This document shows positions 1 to 7,610 of a stretch of DNA of 64,000 bases, in pieces. Origin of the DNA: Paenibacillus aceti (lineage in GTDB: Bacteria > Bacillota > Bacilli > Paenibacillales > Paenibacillaceae); NCBI RefSeq assembly GCF_003614185.1, contig NZ_KZ987724.1, positions 2,085,360 through 2,149,359 on the forward strand, read 5' to 3'. A model generated the notes under the pieces. The model saw only the letters and a program-made list of their open reading frames with translations. It did no database searches and was not told the DNA's origin. Positions within the stretch are counted from its first letter, which is position 1, and each line of letters begins with the position of its first letter. A program made the position numbers and the translations under genes.

Positions 1-193
1 TTATAAACAGCGAGGCGAAGCGAAAAATAAATGCCCCTGCCAATCCGTAAAATAATGCCTTCTTCCGCACATCCTCATCCAGATGCTTCACCATAATCGC
101 CAGGACCAGCGCATTATCTGCAGCAAGCAATCCTTCCAGCACCACCAGCACAATGAGCACCCAACCATACTCCATAAGCAAGCCGATATCCAT
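1..193 (-). CDS. TerC family integral membrane protein (5' part only, cut by left edge)
   Basis: Only the first 64 codons are in the window. The reading begins MDIGLLMEYGWVLIVLVVLE and continues GLLAADNALVLAIMVKHL, the start of the first membrane helices of TerC/YkoY proteins; the acidic residue in the ADNA motif lies in the membrane. The family is linked to metal-ion export, notably manganese, often at the site of protein secretion. The ATG at 193 follows a GGGGG Shine-Dalgarno-like run. A manganese riboswitch lies directly upstream, which fits a manganese-export role. The family is clear; the substrate is inferred from the riboswitch. Confidence 0.82.
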   Translation of the reverse strand, partial: MDIGLLMEYGWVLIVLVVLEGLLAADNALVLAIMVKHLDEDVRKKALFYGLAGAFIFRFASLFI

Positions 194-244
194 CTTTTTT
201 CCCCCAATTAGTTTAGTGTTGTTGTTATTTTGGCTTATTGTTAA

Positions 245-280
245 GAAAAAAAGACCTTTACCGATTGCGGTAAAGGTCTT
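245..280 (-). terminator. Riboswitch expression-platform terminator
   Basis: On the minus strand AAGACCTTTACC and GGTAAAGGTCTT form a near-perfect stem with a short loop, followed by a run of T. It lies between the aptamer and the TerC start codon, so it would stop transcription when manganese is low. Confidence 0.8.
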
Positions 281-400
281 CAATGGATAAACCTTTACCC
301 TGCAATGGTAAAGGTCTCGCTAACAACCGTAAGTTGCCAATAAAGCCGGAGATGGTAATCTCGTAATGACGACTTTACTGAAAGCAGCTACTCCCCTTTA
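251..400 (-). ncRNA. yybP-ykoY manganese riboswitch with intrinsic terminator
   Basis: Read on the minus strand, the leader has the two conserved blocks of the yybP-ykoY class: AAAGGGGAGTAGC near its 5' end (about 387-399) and GCGAGACCTTTACC near its 3' end (about 306-319). A hairpin with ACCTTTACC arms follows, then a second hairpin with the same arms and a T run. Sharing the ACCTTTACC arms gives a natural switch between aptamer pairing and termination. The class binds Mn2+ and normally turns on TerC-type exporters. Assignment rests on motif recognition, not a covariance model. Confidence 0.82.
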
Positions 401-434
401 ATCATTCAAACCAACATATGTTGTATTTCATAAT

Positions 435-461
435 ATTATAGGATATAAATTTGCCTGTCAA
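435..461 (-). promoter_or_regulatory. Sigma-A promoter for the riboswitch/TerC transcript
   Basis: Minus strand TTGACA (456-461) and TATAAT (435-440), both perfect hexamers, are separated by 15 bp. Transcription would start near 428, just before the aptamer. The short spacer is the only weakness. Confidence 0.6.
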
Positions 462-487
462 TATATAACTTCGGAAGCCATGTTTAT

Positions 488-515
488 TTCGAATTTTATC
501 TAAAAAAGTTATAAT
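488..515 (+). promoter_or_regulatory. Probable sigma-A promoter of msrAB
   Basis: TTCGAA (488-493) and a perfect TATAAT (510-515) are 16 bp apart, about 50 bp upstream of the msrAB start. The -35 is weak. Confidence 0.5.
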
Positions 516-564
516 AAATATCGGAACAACGGATACTTACTATTATTGAAACGGAGGGAACTAC

Positions 565-1536
565 ATGAACCAAGCATCTAATCTGGAATTGGCTACTTTT
601 GCCGGCGGCTGCTTCTGGTGTATGGTATCCCCATTTGAAGAGCTTCCGGGTATTCACGGGATCATCTCGGGATATACCGGTGGCCATAAGGAAAATCCAA
701 CCTACGAGGAGGTATGCGCCGGGAGAACAGGGCATTACGAGGCTGTGCAAATTACTTTTGATCCGGCCGTCTTTCCATACCGGAAGCTGCTTACTCTATT
801 CTGGCAGCAGATCGATCCGACCGATGCTGGGGGACAATTCCATGACCGCGGGGAATCCTACCTTACGGCCATATTCTACCATAATGAACGCCAGCGCGAG
901 GAAGCGGAACAATCCAAGCTGGAGCTGGAACAGAGCGGACGCTTCGATAAACCGATCGCCACACAAATTCTTCCGGCTAAGCCCTTCTATCCAGCTGAAG
1001 ATTACCATCAGGGCTACCACAAGAAGAATCCGCTCCATTACAAGCGTTACCGGCTTGGCTCTGGCCGCGAAGACTTCATTGAACGCCATTGGTCCGGGCC
1101 TGCTGACCGTGAGCAATTGAAGCTGGCTCTGACACCGATCCAATATGAGGTTACCCAGAACAGCGCTACTGAAAGACCGTTCACCGGGGAATACTGGGAT
1201 CATACGGCGGATGGCATCTACGTGGATGTCGTCTCCGGCGAGCCTCTGTTCAGCTCACTCGATAAATATGATGCTGGCTGTGGCTGGCCGAGCTTCACGC
1301 GTCCACTGCAGTCCTATAATATCAAAGAGAAGCTGGATAAGAGCCATTCCATGGTCCGTACGGAAGTCAGAAGTCGGCAGGGCGACTCTCACCTGGGACA
1401 TGTATTCGATGATGGCCCTGGCCCGACTGGACACCGCTATTGTATCAACTCCGCTGCGCTCCGCTTCATACCGAAGGAGGAGCTGGAGAAGGAAGGTTAT
1501 GGAGAATATCTGCCGCTGTTTGAGGAGCAGAGCTAA
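565..1536 (+). CDS. msrAB: Bifunctional peptide methionine sulfoxide reductase MsrA/MsrB
   Basis: This 323-residue fusion repairs oxidised methionine in proteins: MsrA acts on the S-sulfoxide, MsrB on the R-sulfoxide. The MsrA domain (about residues 9-160) carries the catalytic GCFWC motif near residue 15. The MsrB domain (about 180-312) has GCGWPSF and the catalytic cysteine in [11 protein letters not shown]. The MsrB part lacks the CxxC pairs of zinc-binding forms as far as can be seen. ACGGAGGGAACT precedes the ATG at good spacing. A terminator follows, so the gene is probably monocistronic. Its neighbour hmp is also a stress-defence gene. Confidence 0.95.
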   Translation: MNQASNLELATFAGGCFWCMVSPFEELPGIHGIISGYTGGHKENPTYEEVCAGRTGHYEAVQITFDPAVFPYRKLLTLFWQQIDPTDAGGQFHDRGESYLTAIFYHNERQREEAEQSKLELEQSGRFDKPIATQILPAKPFYPAEDYHQGYHKKNPLHYKRYRLGSGREDFIERHWSGPADREQLKLALTPIQYEVTQNSATERPFTGEYWDHTADGIYVDVVSGEPLFSSLDKYDAGCGWPSFTRPLQSYNIKEKLDKSHSMVRTEVRSRQGDSHLGHVFDDGPGPTGHRYCINSAALRFIPKEELEKEGYGEYLPLFEEQS

Positions 1537-1562
1537 TTCAGAGTTAATCGCTTTTATATGGA

Positions 1563-1605
1563 AACGGCGGCGCCTTATTAGGATTAGGGCGGCGCCGTTT
1601 TTTAT
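1563..1605 (+). terminator. Intrinsic terminator after msrAB
   Basis: AACGGCGGCGCC and GGCGGCGCCGTT form a GC-rich stem about 25 bp after the msrAB stop, followed by TTTTTTA. Confidence 0.75.
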
Positions 1606-1666
1606 ATTTTTATATGTGACAAATTTAATTGCATATCCCGCAAGTTCACGGTTTGTAAATAATTGA

Positions 1667-1682
1667 AGTGACGGCAATCACA
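1667..1682 (+). promoter_or_regulatory. Crp/Fnr-type operator upstream of hmp
   Basis: AGTGA-CGGCAA-TCACA matches the Crp/Fnr palindrome TGTGA-N6-TCACA at all but one arm position. Its centre (1674.5) lies about 42 bp upstream of the start predicted from the TATACT -10 box at 1705-1710, the classic class II activator position. No good -35 is visible, as expected for an activated promoter. Two Crp/Fnr genes lie just downstream. Confidence 0.6.
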
Positions 1683-1704
1683 ATTAGCTCTATTTCGGTG
1701 CGCC

Positions 1705-1710
1705 TATACT
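1705..1710 (+). promoter_or_regulatory. -10 box of the hmp promoter
   Basis: TATACT sits 41 bp upstream of the chosen hmp ATG and 22 bp after the Crp/Fnr box. Start near 1717 is predicted. Confidence 0.5.
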
Positions 1711-1751
1711 TATAACTGTAAGATTTATCACACAGAGAGAAGGTGCCCCCT

Positions 1752-2954
1752 ATGCTAGATCCCAAGACAATTGAAATCATTAAATCAACGGTTCCTGTAC
1801 TAGAGGTTCATGGGCAGGCAATTACCCGGAAATTTTACGAGACCATGTTTAAAAATCATCCCGAATTACTCAATGTGTTCAACCACGCAAACCAGCGTCA
1901 AGGCAAACAGCCTACAGCTCTGGCCAACGCAGTCTATGCTGCCGCCGCCCATATCGATCATCTCGAAGAAATCCTCCCTGTCGTCCGAGGAATTGCCCAA
2001 AAGCACCGGGCGCTTGGCATTCTGCCTGAACAATATCCGATCGTCGGCGAGAATCTGCTCGCAGCGATCAAGATGGTGCTCGGCGATGCCGCGACCGATG
2101 AGATCATCGAGGCCTGGGGCAAAGCTTATGGCGTCATCGCTGATGTCTTCATCCGTGTTGAAGCGGAGATATACCAGGCGGCTGAACAAGAGCCCGGTGG
2201 CTGGCGCGGATTCCGCCGCTTCATCGTGGATCGCAAGGTTAAAGAGAGCGATGTTATCACCTCTTTTTACTTGAAACCGGAAGACGGCGAAGAAATCGCC
2301 AGTTACCTGCCCGGACAATACATCACGGTACGGGTTAAACCGGAAGGGCAAGCCTTCACCCATCTGCGCCACTATAGCCTGTCCACCTCACCCGGCCACG
2401 CTTATTACCGCATCTCCGTAAAACGTGAGGAGGCCGAAGGCGATAGACCAGCCGGGATCGTATCCACTTATCTGCATCACGATATTCAGGAAGGAGACAT
2501 TCTGGAGCTTAGTGCGCCAGCCGGTGAATTTACACTCGATCCTGCTGTCCAGCTTCCGGTTGTGCTCATTAGCGGCGGCGTAGGCCTGACACCGATGGTC
2601 AGCATGCTTGAGACCTTGCTAGAGCAGGACCCCGCCCATGATGTCGTCTATATCCACGCTGCTCGTGACGGCAGCCACCATGCGATGAGAGAGCATATTA
2701 TCCAATGGACGGAGGCGCATTCGTCCTTACGTTCCTACGTTGTCTATGAATCTCCAGCCGCAGGTGAAGAATGCGACAAGATCGGCTATATCGATCTTCC
2801 TTGGCTGCAAACCGTAGCTAGTGCCAACGCCGATTTCTATTTCTGCGGGCCTACTCCGTTCATGAGAGCCATTCATCAAGCGCTTAAGCAATGGAAGGTT
2901 CCTGAAGAGCGAATCCATTTCGAGTTCTTTGGGCCAGCCGATAGTTTGGATTAG
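1752..2954 (+). CDS. hmp: Flavohaemoprotein (nitric oxide dioxygenase)
   Basis: About 400 residues with the full Hmp plan. A globin domain (about 1-135) begins LDPKTIEIIKSTVPVLEVHG. An FAD-binding ferredoxin-reductase domain (about 150-255) has the RHYSLS motif, and an NAD-binding domain (about 265-395) has SGGVGLTPM and the C-terminal FEFFGP. It oxidises NO to nitrate using NAD(P)H, FAD and haem in the cytoplasm. A GTG at 1743 is in frame, but AGAGAAGGTG is correctly spaced for the ATG at 1752. Control by a Crp/Fnr protein is suggested by the upstream box. Confidence 0.95.
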   Translation: MLDPKTIEIIKSTVPVLEVHGQAITRKFYETMFKNHPELLNVFNHANQRQGKQPTALANAVYAAAAHIDHLEEILPVVRGIAQKHRALGILPEQYPIVGENLLAAIKMVLGDAATDEIIEAWGKAYGVIADVFIRVEAEIYQAAEQEPGGWRGFRRFIVDRKVKESDVITSFYLKPEDGEEIASYLPGQYITVRVKPEGQAFTHLRHYSLSTSPGHAYYRISVKREEAEGDRPAGIVSTYLHHDIQEGDILELSAPAGEFTLDPAVQLPVVLISGGVGLTPMVSMLETLLEQDPAHDVVYIHAARDGSHHAMREHIIQWTEAHSSLRSYVVYESPAAGEECDKIGYIDLPWLQTVASANADFYFCGPTPFMRAIHQALKQWKVPEERIHFEFFGPADSLD

Positions 2955-2994
2955 TTGTTGGACTAAAAGGCCTTGTATTATGGTGCCCGAGCAA

Positions 2995-3183
2995 CTCTAA
3001 CGAAACGTGGTAACGCTATTTGCACCAAAATGGGCCTCCGCCGATTTTAACGAAACTGGGTATCGCTATCGGGGCCATTTTGGCGTCTAAAGCCGGGAAT
3101 TCCCTGAAATAGCGATATGGTGTTTCGTTAGAATTTTTTGACCGCTGTTTTCGCGGAAATAGCGCTCTGGAGTTTCGTTAGAG
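2995..3183. repeat. Four-unit palindromic intergenic element, copy A
   Basis: The 189 bp element has perfect 12-bp inverted ends, CTCTAACGAAAC and GTTTCGTTAGAG. Two direct units of the form TAACGAAAC-N4-ATCGCTAT are followed by two inverted units ATAGCG-N6-GTTTCGTTA. It fills most of the gap between hmp and the first Crp/Fnr gene. Four further copies occur in the window; this one and copy C have the opposite orientation to B, D and E. No open reading frame is apparent. Confidence 0.88.
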
Positions 3184-3269
3184 CTAACTTCTGTCACGCC
3201 ACGCCCCTGCGGGACCAGGTCGGTGCTTCACACACACCACCAGATTCGTGGGGGTTTTATATTTTTAGA

Positions 3270-3776
3270 TTAATCCCTGTTCATCTCTCGTAGCAAGCGA
3301 TTGACCGTCTCACGCCGAATCCCGATCAGTTGACCGATCTCCTCCTGCGTCAGATAATCCGTCAACGGAACACCATTCGCATGCTGATTTAACCATTTAT
3401 TCAACAATTTCAACCGCTCAGCAGGCGTTCCTACCGTTAAATGATCCAGCCTTTCCTGCATAAACCTGATCTTCTCCTGCAATAGCTTGGCGATCTCAAG
3501 CGCCTTCTGCGGATCTTCCTCCAACTCGCGGTACCATCTCTGTGCAGGAATAATCTCTACTTCGCTGCGCACAAGCGCAATAGCCGTGCCATGCGTCTCC
3601 TTCGGAGAAATTAAGGAATGATGCGGAACCAGCTCCCCCGGATAAAGAATATTAAATAACACCAAATTCCCGTTCTCATGCAGCCGAGTTACCTTGAACA
3701 ATCCGCTCTTAACATGATATAGATTCAGGCCTTCATCCCCTTGATGAAACAGAACCTCCCCCTTATGTAAAATCAT
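3270..3776 (-). CDS. Crp/Fnr family transcriptional regulator (paralogue 1)
   Basis: About 168 residues: a short cyclic-nucleotide-type beta-barrel (about 1-85) beginning MILHKGEVLFHQGDEG, a long helix, and a C-terminal winged helix with TQEEIGQLIGIRRETVNRLL. The recognition helix RRETVNR resembles the RETVGR of E. coli CRP, which reads TGTGA. There are no cysteines, so no iron-sulphur cluster as in Fnr. A TTG nine codons upstream is in frame, but the ATG at 3776 has GGGGGG at correct spacing and matches the paralogue at 4901-5401. The signal sensed is unknown. It is a plausible regulator of hmp. Confidence 0.87.
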   Translation of the reverse strand: MILHKGEVLFHQGDEGLNLYHVKSGLFKVTRLHENGNLVLFNILYPGELVPHHSLISPKETHGTAIALVRSEVEIIPAQRWYRELEEDPQKALEIAKLLQEKIRFMQERLDHLTVGTPAERLKLLNKWLNQHANGVPLTDYLTQEEIGQLIGIRRETVNRLLREMNRD

Positions 3777-3814
3777 ATGTGATCCCCCCATTCCCGCGAA
3801 CAACTATATTCCAT

Positions 3815-3823
3815 ATTATAGCA
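3815..3823 (-). promoter_or_regulatory. Extended -10 promoter of the first Crp/Fnr gene
   Basis: TGCTATAAT on the minus strand, an extended -10, lies about 40 bp before the start codon. No good -35 is seen. The same nonamer precedes yitT and the second Crp/Fnr gene. Confidence 0.55.
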
Positions 3824-3872
3824 GAATCCCCCAGAGCCTGTACTCATTCACCAGCCTATAAGCCTTATAAAA

Positions 3873-3911
3873 AGAAAAACGGCGCTGCAGCCCGGGGGCT
3901 CACGCCGTTTT
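3873..3911 (-). terminator. Terminator overlapping the yitT stop codon
   Basis: On the minus strand AAAACGGCG and CGCCGTTTTT pair around an inner AGCCC/GGGCT stem, ending in T-rich sequence. The last yitT codons form the 5' arm. Confidence 0.75.
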
Positions 3912-4559
3912 CTGTTTCATGCCGTAAGAAACCTTGCGCGATGCCACATCTTCACGACCGTATTGAACCGTCCAGGTAATCATCTTACCCGCGATCAATA
4001 CCGCCATAATGGTGAACATCGTCTCTTTAAATGGCAGGTAGAACAAAGATACCATCAGCACGACCGCATCCATCAGGATGAACATCGTACCAATCTTGAT
4101 GCCTGACCACTCACTTAACATTAGTGCCAGAATATCGTCTCCGCCTGATGCTCCGCCAGCACGTAGAACAAGTCCGGCGCCAACCCCTGTCAACAGACCC
4201 GACAGCAACGCTGCCAGCGGCAGATTGCCCGTTAAATCCATCGTCAATGGGGAGAATTGCTCGAACAGCTCATAGAATGCCGAGAATAGCAACGAAGCGA
4301 ATAATGTATTTCCAATAAATTTCCAGCCTCTGAAAAATAAAGCCACAATCATCACGAGGACATCCAGCACGAGCATCGACAGCGCCGGGGACCAATTTAA
4401 TAAATACTTGCCCAACAGCGCCAGACCGACGAAGCCGCCCTCTGACAGACCATTCTGAAAATTAATATGATAATACGCAAATGCCAATATAAAAGAACCA
4501 AACATCAAAATTAATAACTGCTTACCTTCAAATTTCCTTCTTGCTGCTTTCTTCCTCAT
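3900..4559 (-). CDS. YitT family membrane protein
   Basis: The 219-residue protein has about five to six hydrophobic segments after a basic N-terminus (MRKKAARRKFEGKQL) and the family GGASGGDDI motif near residue 135. The cytoplasmic C-terminal part is short; many YitT proteins have a longer DUF2179 tail, which is missing here. Transport of an unknown substrate is suspected for the family but not shown. The gene lies between two paralogous Crp/Fnr regulators on the same strand and has its own promoter, a long leader and a terminator. Confidence 0.82.
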   Translation of the reverse strand: MRKKAARRKFEGKQLLILMFGSFILAFAYYHINFQNGLSEGGFVGLALLGKYLLNWSPALSMLVLDVLVMIVALFFRGWKFIGNTLFASLLFSAFYELFEQFSPLTMDLTGNLPLAALLSGLLTGVGAGLVLRAGGASGGDDILALMLSEWSGIKIGTMFILMDAVVLMVSLFYLPFKETMFTIMAVLIAGKMITWTVQYGREDVASRKVSYGMKQKTA

Positions 4560-4794
4560 AAAGAATCCCTCTTATCGCAGATTGGTTGACCTTACGCCAA
4601 CACCCTGCGAAGAAGATCCTGGAGGACTTCGTACTTCGCATCATCACTCGCTTCTTTCGTAGGGTATTGTCGTAAACCGACGTTCCACGTAAGAAGCTAA
4701 GTGTAAGAGAGATCACAACGTTTCCAAATCGTCCTTTGGGGATTCGTCCTTAAGGGACACATGGTATCCTGATCCTTTCTGTTTTTTTAATTCT
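4560..4794 (-). other. Long 5' leader of yitT, candidate regulatory RNA
   Basis: The transcript predicted from the -10 at 4801-4809 would have a leader of about 235 nt before the yitT ATG. It contains several possible stems, such as CCAAA-GGACGA-TTTGG and GAAG-TCCTCCAGGAT-CTTC. It lacks the T-box signature and the motifs of SAM, purine or yybP-ykoY riboswitches. A 62-codon frame (4528-4716) crosses it but has no convincing start. Confidence 0.35.
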
Positions 4795-4800
4795 ATAATT

Positions 4801-4809
4801 ATTATAGCA
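4801..4809 (-). promoter_or_regulatory. Extended -10 promoter of yitT
   Basis: TGCTATAAT on the minus strand, identical to the elements before both flanking Crp/Fnr genes. It defines the long yitT leader. Confidence 0.5.
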
Positions 4810-4900
4810 CAAATCCGTTCATGACAAAAAATGTTTTATGAACTAATGATTGTGTAAATAAAGGCAGCCAGGCAAAATAGTCCATTCACAAAAATGAACC

Positions 4901-5401
4901 TTAGCCTAGCGTCTTAAGCAGGCGATTGACCGTCTCGCGTCTAACTCCGATCAGCTGACCGATCTCCTCCTGCGTTAAATAATCGGTTAAATGCATGCCT
5001 TCGACATGCTGACTCAGCCAGTTCCCCAGCAGTTTCAGCCGTTCGGCTGGCGTACCGACAGACAGATGATCCAGCCGCTCCTGCATAAACCTCAGCTTCT
5101 CCTGCAGCAGCAGGGCGACCTCCAATGCCTTATCCGGATTATTCTGTAATTCCCGGTACCATACCTTCGCCGGAATGACCTCTACCTCGCTCTGAACGAG
5201 GGCAATCGCCGTTCCAAGCATTTCCTTTGGTGAAACCAGAGAATGGTGCGGAACGATCTCATCGGGATACAAAATATTAAACAATACCACATTTCCGTTC
5301 TCATGCAGTCGTATTACCTTAAATAATCCGCTTTTAATGCGATACAAGTTTACACATTCATCCCCTTGGTGAAATAAAACATCACCTTTGTGCAAGATCA
5401 T
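4901..5401 (-). CDS. Crp/Fnr family transcriptional regulator (paralogue 2)
   Basis: The 166-residue protein aligns over its whole length with the regulator at 3270-3776 (MILHKGDVLFHQGDEC at the start, TQEEIGQLIGVRRETVNRLL at the end) and clearly arose by local duplication. Most differences lie in the sensory barrel and the linker. One cysteine (residue 16) is present, too few for an Fnr-type cluster. The ATG at 5401 has GGGGAG upstream. The near-identical recognition helix predicts the same DNA site as paralogue 1, so the two may compete or respond to different signals. Confidence 0.87.
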   Translation of the reverse strand: MILHKGDVLFHQGDECVNLYRIKSGLFKVIRLHENGNVVLFNILYPDEIVPHHSLVSPKEMLGTAIALVQSEVEVIPAKVWYRELQNNPDKALEVALLLQEKLRFMQERLDHLSVGTPAERLKLLGNWLSQHVEGMHLTDYLTQEEIGQLIGVRRETVNRLLKTLG

Positions 5402-5440
5402 TAACTATCTCCCCATTCACTCCAAAATGCTGTAACCCAT

Positions 5441-5449
5441 ATTATAGCA
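5441..5449 (-). promoter_or_regulatory. Extended -10 promoter of the second Crp/Fnr gene
   Basis: TGCTATAAT on the minus strand, about 40 bp before the start codon, in the same setting as at 3815-3823. Confidence 0.5.
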
Positions 5450-5503
5450 TAATATGCCTGCAGCACCATGGGACGACCTTACCATACTTCAACTGGAAAT
5501 TCG

Positions 5504-5863
5504 TCATTCCCCTCCATATTCTTCCGCGCATTCAGCGCTAACAATATCACGCCACAAAACCCATATCTGTTCGGAGCCCGCCCGCAGACAAATCCGCCGC
5601 CGACCAGAATCTACACGGATCACCGTTCCGCGAAGCTCCTGATCTTCATACTCCCCAAATAAAAGGAGCTTCACCTCTCTTCCTTCCTCCAGAGATTCCA
5701 TTAAAATCCGCGAGACTCTCTCCAGCTCCTGCTCATCCAGCTCTGCCCGCAGCTTCTTCTTCAGAACGCGATTGCTGCTCAGAATCGCTTCCTTATGCTC
5801 CGGCAGCATCATTCGCGAGGATTCCCACAGCCCGTTACCATATAACTTTCCTGTTCTCGTCAT
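5504..5863 (-). CDS. YolD-like protein
   Basis: The 119-residue protein has the YolD-like pattern: a basic N-terminus with GNGLWESSRMMLPEHKEAI, a charged helical middle, then a beta-rich end with GTVIRVDSGRRRICLR. YolD-like proteins are found next to Y-family polymerases in Firmicutes (YqjX beside YqjW in Bacillus) and are thought to be functional counterparts of UmuD. The start overlaps the polymerase stop by 4 nt (ATGA), so the two are translationally coupled. It is the last gene of the SOS operon. Confidence 0.82.
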   Translation of the reverse strand: MTRTGKLYGNGLWESSRMMLPEHKEAILSSNRVLKKKLRAELDEQELERVSRILMESLEEGREVKLLLFGEYEDQELRGTVIRVDSGRRRICLRAGSEQIWVLWRDIVSAECAEEYGGE

Positions 5864-7098
5864 CTATAATGTCCTCCAATCTTGCCGGCCCGGTCTCTGG
5901 CCTGACCCGAAGCTGTCACTGAAGCTGCTCTAAGGATCGCGGATTCTCCGTACCTCCGCTTGATCTCATCCGTCGCACGCTCTAAGGCCTGATATTTGGG
6001 GCGCTCATCGAACAGAGTCAGTTGATATTCATCCGCCCGGGTCAGGTCCGACAGGCTCACCCCCACTTTACGTACAGGCAGATCATCCCAATGCTTGCGG
6101 AACAGCGTCATCACCGCATCATACACTTGATTAGTCACATTCGTTGGATCAGCCAGCTTCCATTGCCGCGAAAATCCGCTAGGACGGTCAAAATCGGCTC
6201 CCCGGCAGCTTACATGGACCACACTGCCCATAACCCCTTTATCCCGGCAGCGGCGGCAGACGAGTTCGGTCAACTCTAGAAGCGGGATCGCAATCGTCTC
6301 CAGAGAATAGTAGTCGCGCGGCAAGGTCATTTCATGGCCGATCGACTTAAGCCCCTGATGACTGTTCGGGTTCACAGGGGAAGGATCGATCCCGTTGGCC
6401 AGCCGCCATAGTACCTCTCCATTCACGCCAAAGCGGGCTTTGAGCCTGGACAGCGGCGTATTGGCCAGATGACCAATCGTCGGCAGGCCCATGTTGAGCA
6501 GATGCCGCTCCATCTGGGAACCGACCATTAGCAAGCTGCGGATCGGCAGCGGCCAGAGCGCCTCCTCCAGCTTCTCTCTCGGCAGCAGATAAATGCCGTC
6601 GGCATTCTTTTTCGCGTAATTATCGCAGGCCATCTTACTGACCGCCTTGTTATAACTGACACCGAAGCGGCAATATACTCCCGTCTTACGTGAAATCTCG
6701 GCCTGAATCATACGGGCCAATGTATCCGGGTCCCCGAACAAGGACAGACTACCGGTCACATCCAAATGCTGCTCATCGATACTATAAGGCTCCACCAGAT
6801 CGGTAAACTGCCTCATAATATTCGTAATCTGCATCGACACATGAATGTATTTCTCCATTCTGGGCCGCATCACAATAAGCTCCGGGCATTTCGCCAGCGC
6901 CGTACCTACGTTCTCCGCCGTCGTCACCCCGTACCGCTTCGCTATCGGGCAAGCTGCCAGCACAATGCCGGAGCGGCGTTCAGGATCACCAGCAACGATT
7001 AACGGACGGTCTTCATACTGCGGATAATCCGCCTTCTCCACACTGGCGTAGAACGACTGGCAATCCCCCATCATAATGACACGCTCTCTCTGCTTCAT
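5860..7098 (-). CDS. Y-family (UmuC/YqjW-type) translesion DNA polymerase
   Basis: This 412-residue protein carries the Y-family catalytic motifs MMGDCQSFYASVE (about residues 9-21) and YSIDEQHLDV (about 104-113), a thumb with helix-hairpin-helix, and a little-finger domain. QLTLF near residue 365 fits the beta-clamp binding motif. The relatives YqjW/UvrX/UmuC replace damaged template bases during SOS. Its start overlaps the preceding gene by 4 nt and its end overlaps the YolD gene by 4 nt. A LexA box controls the operon. It is distinct from ordinary Pol IV (DinB), to judge by the N-terminal MGDCQSFYASVE and by the YolD partner. Confidence 0.92.
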   Translation of the reverse strand: MKQRERVIMMGDCQSFYASVEKADYPQYEDRPLIVAGDPERRSGIVLAACPIAKRYGVTTAENVGTALAKCPELIVMRPRMEKYIHVSMQITNIMRQFTDLVEPYSIDEQHLDVTGSLSLFGDPDTLARMIQAEISRKTGVYCRFGVSYNKAVSKMACDNYAKKNADGIYLLPREKLEEALWPLPIRSLLMVGSQMERHLLNMGLPTIGHLANTPLSRLKARFGVNGEVLWRLANGIDPSPVNPNSHQGLKSIGHEMTLPRDYYSLETIAIPLLELTELVCRRCRDKGVMGSVVHVSCRGADFDRPSGFSRQWKLADPTNVTNQVYDAVMTLFRKHWDDLPVRKVGVSLSDLTRADEYQLTLFDERPKYQALERATDEIKRRYGESAILRAASVTASGQARDRAGKIGGHYR

Positions 7099-7481
7099 GA
7101 GCGATTCCCTTCTTTCACAGGCTGGATCTTCAAGTACCTACGAAGCCGCTGCAGAATTTCCGCCTTGACGAGCCCCCATAGCATGGAGAATTCATAATGA
7201 TATCCGCGGCATAGATAACTGGCTTCAATACCAAGCGTCGTCCTACGTTCCTCATATACCTTCATGCCATGCTTACGCATCCTTTGACGAACCAAGGACA
7301 AATCCGCCGTCGCCCTATTCTGCAACACTTCAATCAGTTCGCCGTACAATTCAGGCAGCTTCAATTCCGCCCGAAGGATCGCCGCACGGTCTCTCTCCAG
7401 CACATCCAGCAGGATCGGAAGCAGGACGGATTCTTTAATGAACTCCGCCTCTTCCGGCGTCTGCCAAGGAATTGGATTCAT
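7095..7481 (-). CDS. Uncharacterised first gene of the SOS polymerase operon
   Basis: The 128-residue protein is not recognised. It looks soluble and largely helical, with a charged middle (RQRMRKHGMKVYEERRT) and aromatic-rich GYHYEFSMLWGLVKAEI near the C-terminus. There is no signal peptide or membrane segment. It is the promoter-proximal gene, directly downstream of two LexA-type boxes, and its stop overlaps the polymerase start by 4 nt, so it should be made together with the polymerase and the YolD protein. The ATG at 7481 lacks a clear Shine-Dalgarno. Confidence 0.7.
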   Translation of the reverse strand: MNPIPWQTPEEAEFIKESVLLPILLDVLERDRAAILRAELKLPELYGELIEVLQNRATADLSLVRQRMRKHGMKVYEERRTTLGIEASYLCRGYHYEFSMLWGLVKAEILQRLRRYLKIQPVKEGNRS

Positions 7482-7526
7482 ACCGGGTCACTTCGCAAGC
7501 TATAATTCATACACTCACCTTCTACA

Positions 7527-7540
7527 AGAACGTTTGTTCT
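7527..7540 (-). promoter_or_regulatory. LexA (SOS) box of the polymerase operon
   Basis: AGAACGTTTGTTCT contains GAAC-N4-GTTC, the core of the Bacillus LexA operator. It lies directly downstream of a TATAAT at 7542-7547 (minus strand), so bound LexA would block initiation. A weaker second site, CGAACAAATATTCC, lies at 7557-7570 upstream of the -10. Confidence 0.8.
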
Positions 7541-7541
7541 T

Positions 7542-7547
7542 ATTATA
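7542..7547 (-). promoter_or_regulatory. -10 box of the SOS operon
   Basis: Perfect TATAAT on the minus strand between the two LexA-type boxes. No strong -35 is evident. Confidence 0.55.
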
Positions 7548-7610
7548 TTCATAATACGAACAAATATTCCCCATGACAACAGGTGATTACTGGATATTCA
7601 GGCAAATTGA

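Noticed and set aside
2995-3183. Reading the four-unit element as a terminator of hmp
   Set aside because: Its length, four units and four further copies in other settings show that it is an independent repeat, and T runs are missing at the ends.
4528-4716. 62-codon frame in the yitT leader
   Set aside because: There is no Shine-Dalgarno, and it runs over the yitT start. A leader peptide is not excluded, but nothing supports it.
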